From Thoreauomyces humboldtii (taxonomy: Eukaryota > Chytridiomycota > Chytridiomycetes > Spizellomycetales > Powellomycetaceae): DNA of 64,000 nt. The stretch is from positions 1-64,000 of the forward strand of contig JADGJA010000026.1 in NCBI GenBank assembly GCA_027596035.1. The letters are read 5' to 3'. The position numbers and the translations under genes were made by a program. This document shows positions 61,180 through 64,000 of the stretch, piece after piece. Below the pieces are notes generated by a model, which saw only the letters and a program-made list of their open reading frames with translations, was not told the origin of the DNA and did no database searches. Each line of letters begins with the position of its first letter. The stretch's first letter is position 1.

Positions 61180-62106
61180 ATGATCTTCCAGATATCCCTT
61201 CCGGCTCGCTTCTTCCGTCGTCGCTCGACGTCAAGGCGCGAAAAGAAGAGCTTCCCACCTGCGCACAAAGCAGGCTCTTATATTCACGAAGTCGCCGTAC
61301 CTCGTATCAGCCTCTGCGCCGAGCCAGAGTCCATCCTTGAAGATGTCTTTCCTCTCGCTTCACGCACGACGCACCATCCTATCCTGAATGTTACCCCACC
61401 TCCCAACGACGATAATGCCGAGCGCTCCCGATCCCGAAGCTCGATGCGCTCTTCGGAGCGACCAAGGTCTACGAGCCTTCTCGAAGTCGGAGGGCCGCGT
61501 CCTTCTACCTCGTCCATACGAAGTCGGAGTCGAGAAACGGTCAGGTCGCTGCTCTCGCCGTTCGCTTCCACCCGCTCAGAATCAGACGAGAACGCGCAAT
61601 CAATAGATCATCGAGGGGATCGACGTTTGAACGGATCTCGGTCATCATCTACCCTGCCTTCGCGATCCTCTTTCTCCGCATCCTTTTCCTCCTCATCCAG
61701 TACGTCATCCTCATCGTCCCGGAGGGACCGACGTCAACGACCGCAGTCCACATCATCTCTCCCATCTCCAACCTCCCCTACCTCTCCGACCTTCGACCCC
61801 ACCCCCACCTACACGTCCGCGGCCCCTCTGCAACCCCTGCAGGACGTCCTCCCTCCAGCATACCACTGCATGCAAGAGTTTTCTCAATGCTACACGGTGA
61901 TCTGCGAGATCCCTCGCGGAATGCAGATCAAGGATGCGTTCCAGGTCTACGTGTTCGACGACGACCGCGAGATTGGGCTCGGAGCGACCGCCGAGCAGAT
62001 GGGACTGCGCGTCAAGATGCCAGGAGACGCGGACCTCGCCACCGTCAAGGCGAGCGTCGCGTCCGACACCTTGACGATCACCGTTGAGAAGCACGTCTTT
62101 CCTTGA
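61180..62106 (+). CDS. Alpha-crystallin-like (HSP20-like) protein with Ser/Arg-rich N-terminus
   Basis: Intronless, 308 residues. The first 200 are low complexity: basic start MIFQISLPARFFRRRSTSRR, then long Ser/Arg/Pro-rich stretches (SRSRSSMRSSERPRSTS, SFSASFSSSSSTSSSSS). The last 85 residues resemble a small-heat-shock beta-sandwich: YTVICEIPRGMQIKDAFQVY, VFDDDREIGLGATAEQMGLR, PGDADLATVKASVASDTLTI then TVEKHVFP, as in the GVLTVTVPK end of sHSPs. The usual I-x-I/V tail after it is absent. Likely a divergent small heat-shock or p23/CS-like fold; the family call is moderate. Ser-rich sequence suggests heavy phosphorylation. Confidence 0.65.
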   Translation: MIFQISLPARFFRRRSTSRREKKSFPPAHKAGSYIHEVAVPRISLCAEPESILEDVFPLASRTTHHPILNVTPPPNDDNAERSRSRSSMRSSERPRSTSLLEVGGPRPSTSSIRSRSRETVRSLLSPFASTRSESDENAQSIDHRGDRRLNGSRSSSTLPSRSSFSASFSSSSSTSSSSSRRDRRQRPQSTSSLPSPTSPTSPTFDPTPTYTSAAPLQPLQDVLPPAYHCMQEFSQCYTVICEIPRGMQIKDAFQVYVFDDDREIGLGATAEQMGLRVKMPGDADLATVKASVASDTLTITVEKHVFP

Positions 62107-63049
62107 CCCCCTGACCGTCACGAGCACGTGTACGCGTTCGTTGGCTTCCACCTTTATACCAGTCTCCCGGGCCATATTTGCTCCATACCACTTCTGGGAC
62201 CCCCTACCGACCCTCTCCCTCCGAATCCTGTAAATAAATCCTATGCGACTCCTCATCTTGGCGCGATCTTTTTATTTGTTTGTTACGTCCCTTGTCTACA
62301 CACAATACATTTTGCAATCAATTCTTCAAACCGGCTGGATTCATCCCAGATCCACTTGAGGTAGCGGGGAATCCTTCTGCCGTGCTGGTCGCAGAAGCAT
62401 GCCAAGCAAGGAACTCCGACGGCAGAGCGTAGCGATCAAGGCCATGCTCGATTAATGAATCAACAATGACAAGCGCATGACTGCCCATTTGTGCGTTCAT
62501 CGAGTAGCACGAAATCCTTTCTTCGCAACCTACATGTACAGTACTGGACAGTACTGGACAGTACAGTATCTGCGAAACATGGCATGTGGAAACAAATCGT
62601 TACTGGAATAGAGTTCTTGGTTGCGGATGCCTGAAATCGAAAAGATCGACATTTCGAACGTCTTCGCGCCACCGACTTTGTCCTTGTCCCTTCCGCCACG
62701 TAAACGAACGTGAGGAGAGGGAAGGAGAGATCTCGCCGGTCCCGGGTGACTCATGCAAGAGCTGTCGGAACGATACATGGAAGGTCACAGCCACCACGGC
62801 AGCGCGTGAGGTCCTCCTGGTCTCTGACACACACACACACGCACACCACAAGGACGGACGGCTAAACGAACCAGCCTTTTCGCCACCCCCAACCGCACCT
62901 TCCAACCCAAGAGGCACTTGCCCGAGCAGCGACACAAGGGGCAGCCATCTTCATATCTGTAGAGCATCATTCCCTCCCCGCTGTTCCATATAGCAGTAGT
63001 ACTGTAGCATCCCTCACAAGCACCCCACGCAACCTCCCGTCCTGCAGAC
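62107..63049. other. Long intergenic with small simple repeats
   Basis: About 940 bp without a recognisable gene. It contains a (CA)n run at about 62826-62848, and around 62535-62570 a short tandem CAGTACTGGA motif repeated with palindromic GTAC pieces. The frames on both strands (for example 62586-62993) carry no domain. The last 150 bp should include the promoter of the dehydrogenase gene. Confidence 0.5.
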
Positions 63050-64000
63050 ATGTCCACCTTTTTCAACCTTTCCGACCGCGTTCTCAAGCTGAAAAAGACC
63101 CTCACGGACTTTGTCGAGGTAATCGAGACGAAGGGAGCGAAGGGCGAGGTGGAACCCATCCGTCTCTTGCTAAGCCTATCTGACACCTGTCTCCCTTTCG
63201 CCTCCTTGCAGTTCGAGTGTATTCCGGCCGAGAGCGTCCACCACGACCAACTCGGAAAGACGGCAGCCAACCGATGGACGGTACGAATGGAAAGAGTGGA
63301 ACGGTTTCAAGAGAGAGAGAGAGAGAGTCTGACATCCGGTCTCCTTGATGCTCCTTGATAACTCCGGTTCTTCAGGCTGTTCCGCCGGTCATCGAACACC
63401 TGAAGACGCGCGCAAAGTCCCTCGGACTCTGGAACCTCTTCCTGCCGAGTTACTACCCAGAGTCTCCCGGACTCACCAACCTCGAGTACGGCGTGCTGTG
63501 TGAGATCATGGGTCGATCCCACATCGCCGCAGAGGCCTGCAACTGCAGCGCTCCGGACACGGGGAACATGGAGGTATCGGTTTCTCTGGAAGAATGATCC
63601 GAAACCTGCTGGTTTCCATCGCATTCAAACGTTTTCCCCGTTCCTCCTATCTTTTTTTCAGGTCTTTGCAAAGTACGGCACGCCCGAGCAGAAGGCAAGG
63701 TGGCTCACCCCGTTGATGGAGGGCAAGATCCGATCCGCCTTCGCTATGACGGAACCTCAGGTGGCCTCCTCGGACGCCACCAACATCGAGACCCTGATCG
63801 AGCGGGACGGCGACAGCTGGGTCATCACGGGTCGAAAGTGGTGGATCTCCGGAGCCGGGGATCCCCGATGCGCCGTGTACCTCGTCATGGGGAAGAACGA
63901 CCCCGCCAACCCCGACAAGCACAGGCAGCAGAGCGTCGTGATCGTGCCCGCCACGGCCAAGGGAATCACCATCGTCCGTCCGATGTCCGTCTTCGGCTAC
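63050..64000 (+). CDS. Acyl-CoA dehydrogenase, ACAD10/11 type, cut by window end
   Basis: Flavoprotein that oxidises acyl-CoA. Only the N-terminal part is in the window. Exon 1 [20 protein letters not shown] then FVE joins [20 protein letters not shown], then [20 protein letters not shown] and [20 protein letters not shown], then the typical [20 protein letters not shown] and [20 protein letters not shown]. The FAD/substrate block [20 protein letters not shown] and [20 protein letters not shown] follow. [15 protein letters not shown] is typical of ACAD10/11-like enzymes, which in mammals act on long or branched chains or 4-hydroxy acids. Introns near 63119-63211, 63279-63375 and 63573-63661 join in frame. 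No kinase-like N-terminal domain is present upstream, unlike animal ACAD10/11. Confidence 0.9.

Noticed and set aside
62826..62848. CA dinucleotide run
   Set aside because: A short microsatellite of ordinary type; no further structure.

Overview
This window is eukaryotic nuclear DNA. Genes lie on both strands at about one per 2.2 kb. Most are cut by short introns (roughly 45-125 nt, GT...AG, with CTAAC/CTGAC-like branch points), so open frames must be spliced to be read. The gene set points to a fungus: an Nha1-type Na+/H+ antiporter, an Mnn1-type mannosyltransferase, a pepsin-like protease with a GPI-type tail, a mitoribosomal mL38 and an exocyst Sec3. Two genes argue for an early-diverging (chytrid-like, zoosporic) lineage rather than Dikarya: an Integrator subunit INTS2 homologue, from a complex generally considered absent from yeasts and filamentous Dikarya, and a RAB3GAP2-type protein. 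The lineage is inference; no rRNA or tRNA is visible to test it.

Layout. 0.6-3.1 kb (+): GBP/atlastin-like GTPase with signal peptide and C-terminal membrane segments. 3.8-8.4 kb (-): INTS2. 8.8-9.8 kb (-): WW-domain protein. 10.5-11.8 kb (+): seven-helix membrane protein. 12-15.5 kb (-): NFX1/FAP1 zinc-finger protein. 15.9-17.8 kb (+): mL38. 18.0-20.5 kb (-): Nha1 antiporter. 21.0-23.6 kb (-): VPS33. 23.9-25.8 kb (+): coiled-coil penta-EF-hand protein. 26.0-27.3 kb (-): fatty-acid hydroxylase family. 27.3-30 kb: poorly resolved stretch with a near-perfect 46-nt-arm hairpin. 30.0-33.9 kb (-): SPT16. 34.5-34.8 kb: broken ABCC transporter remnant. 35.2-37.2 kb (+): cytochrome P450. 37.5-39.4 kb (-): Mnn1-like glycosyltransferase, with the only assembly gap inside an intron. 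39.9-42.1 kb (-): RAB3GAP2 N-domain protein. 42.4-43.2 kb (-): SKP1. 43.4-47.5 kb (+): SEC3. 47.9-48.7 kb (+): LEA2-like membrane protein. 49.3-50.0 kb (-): prefoldin 3. 50.3-51.2 kb (+): MPDU1. 51.5-55.2 kb (+): SNF2-like ATPase. 55.5-57.4 kb (+): aspartic protease. 57.6-58.6 kb (-): unknown. 59.3-60.6 kb (+): DUF606 (YdcZ-like) transporter, internally duplicated. 61.2-62.1 kb (+): alpha-crystallin-like protein. 63.0 kb to the end (+): acyl-CoA dehydrogenase, cut by the window edge.

The neighbours do not form an operon or an obvious metabolic cluster. Themes recur: membrane traffic (VPS33, SEC3, RAB3GAP2, GBP-like), nuclear transcription machinery (INTS2, SPT16, SNF2-like, NFX1) and glycosylation (MPDU1, Mnn1-like). 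Several pairs are head to head over 240-420 bp and probably share promoters: SKP1/SEC3, prefoldin 3/MPDU1, VPS33/PEF and NFX1/mL38. I found no convincing new multi-gene system. The most unusual items are the 111-nt hairpin, the GTPase with an altered guanine-recognition motif, the coiled-coil/PEF fusion, and the N-domain-only RAB3GAP2.
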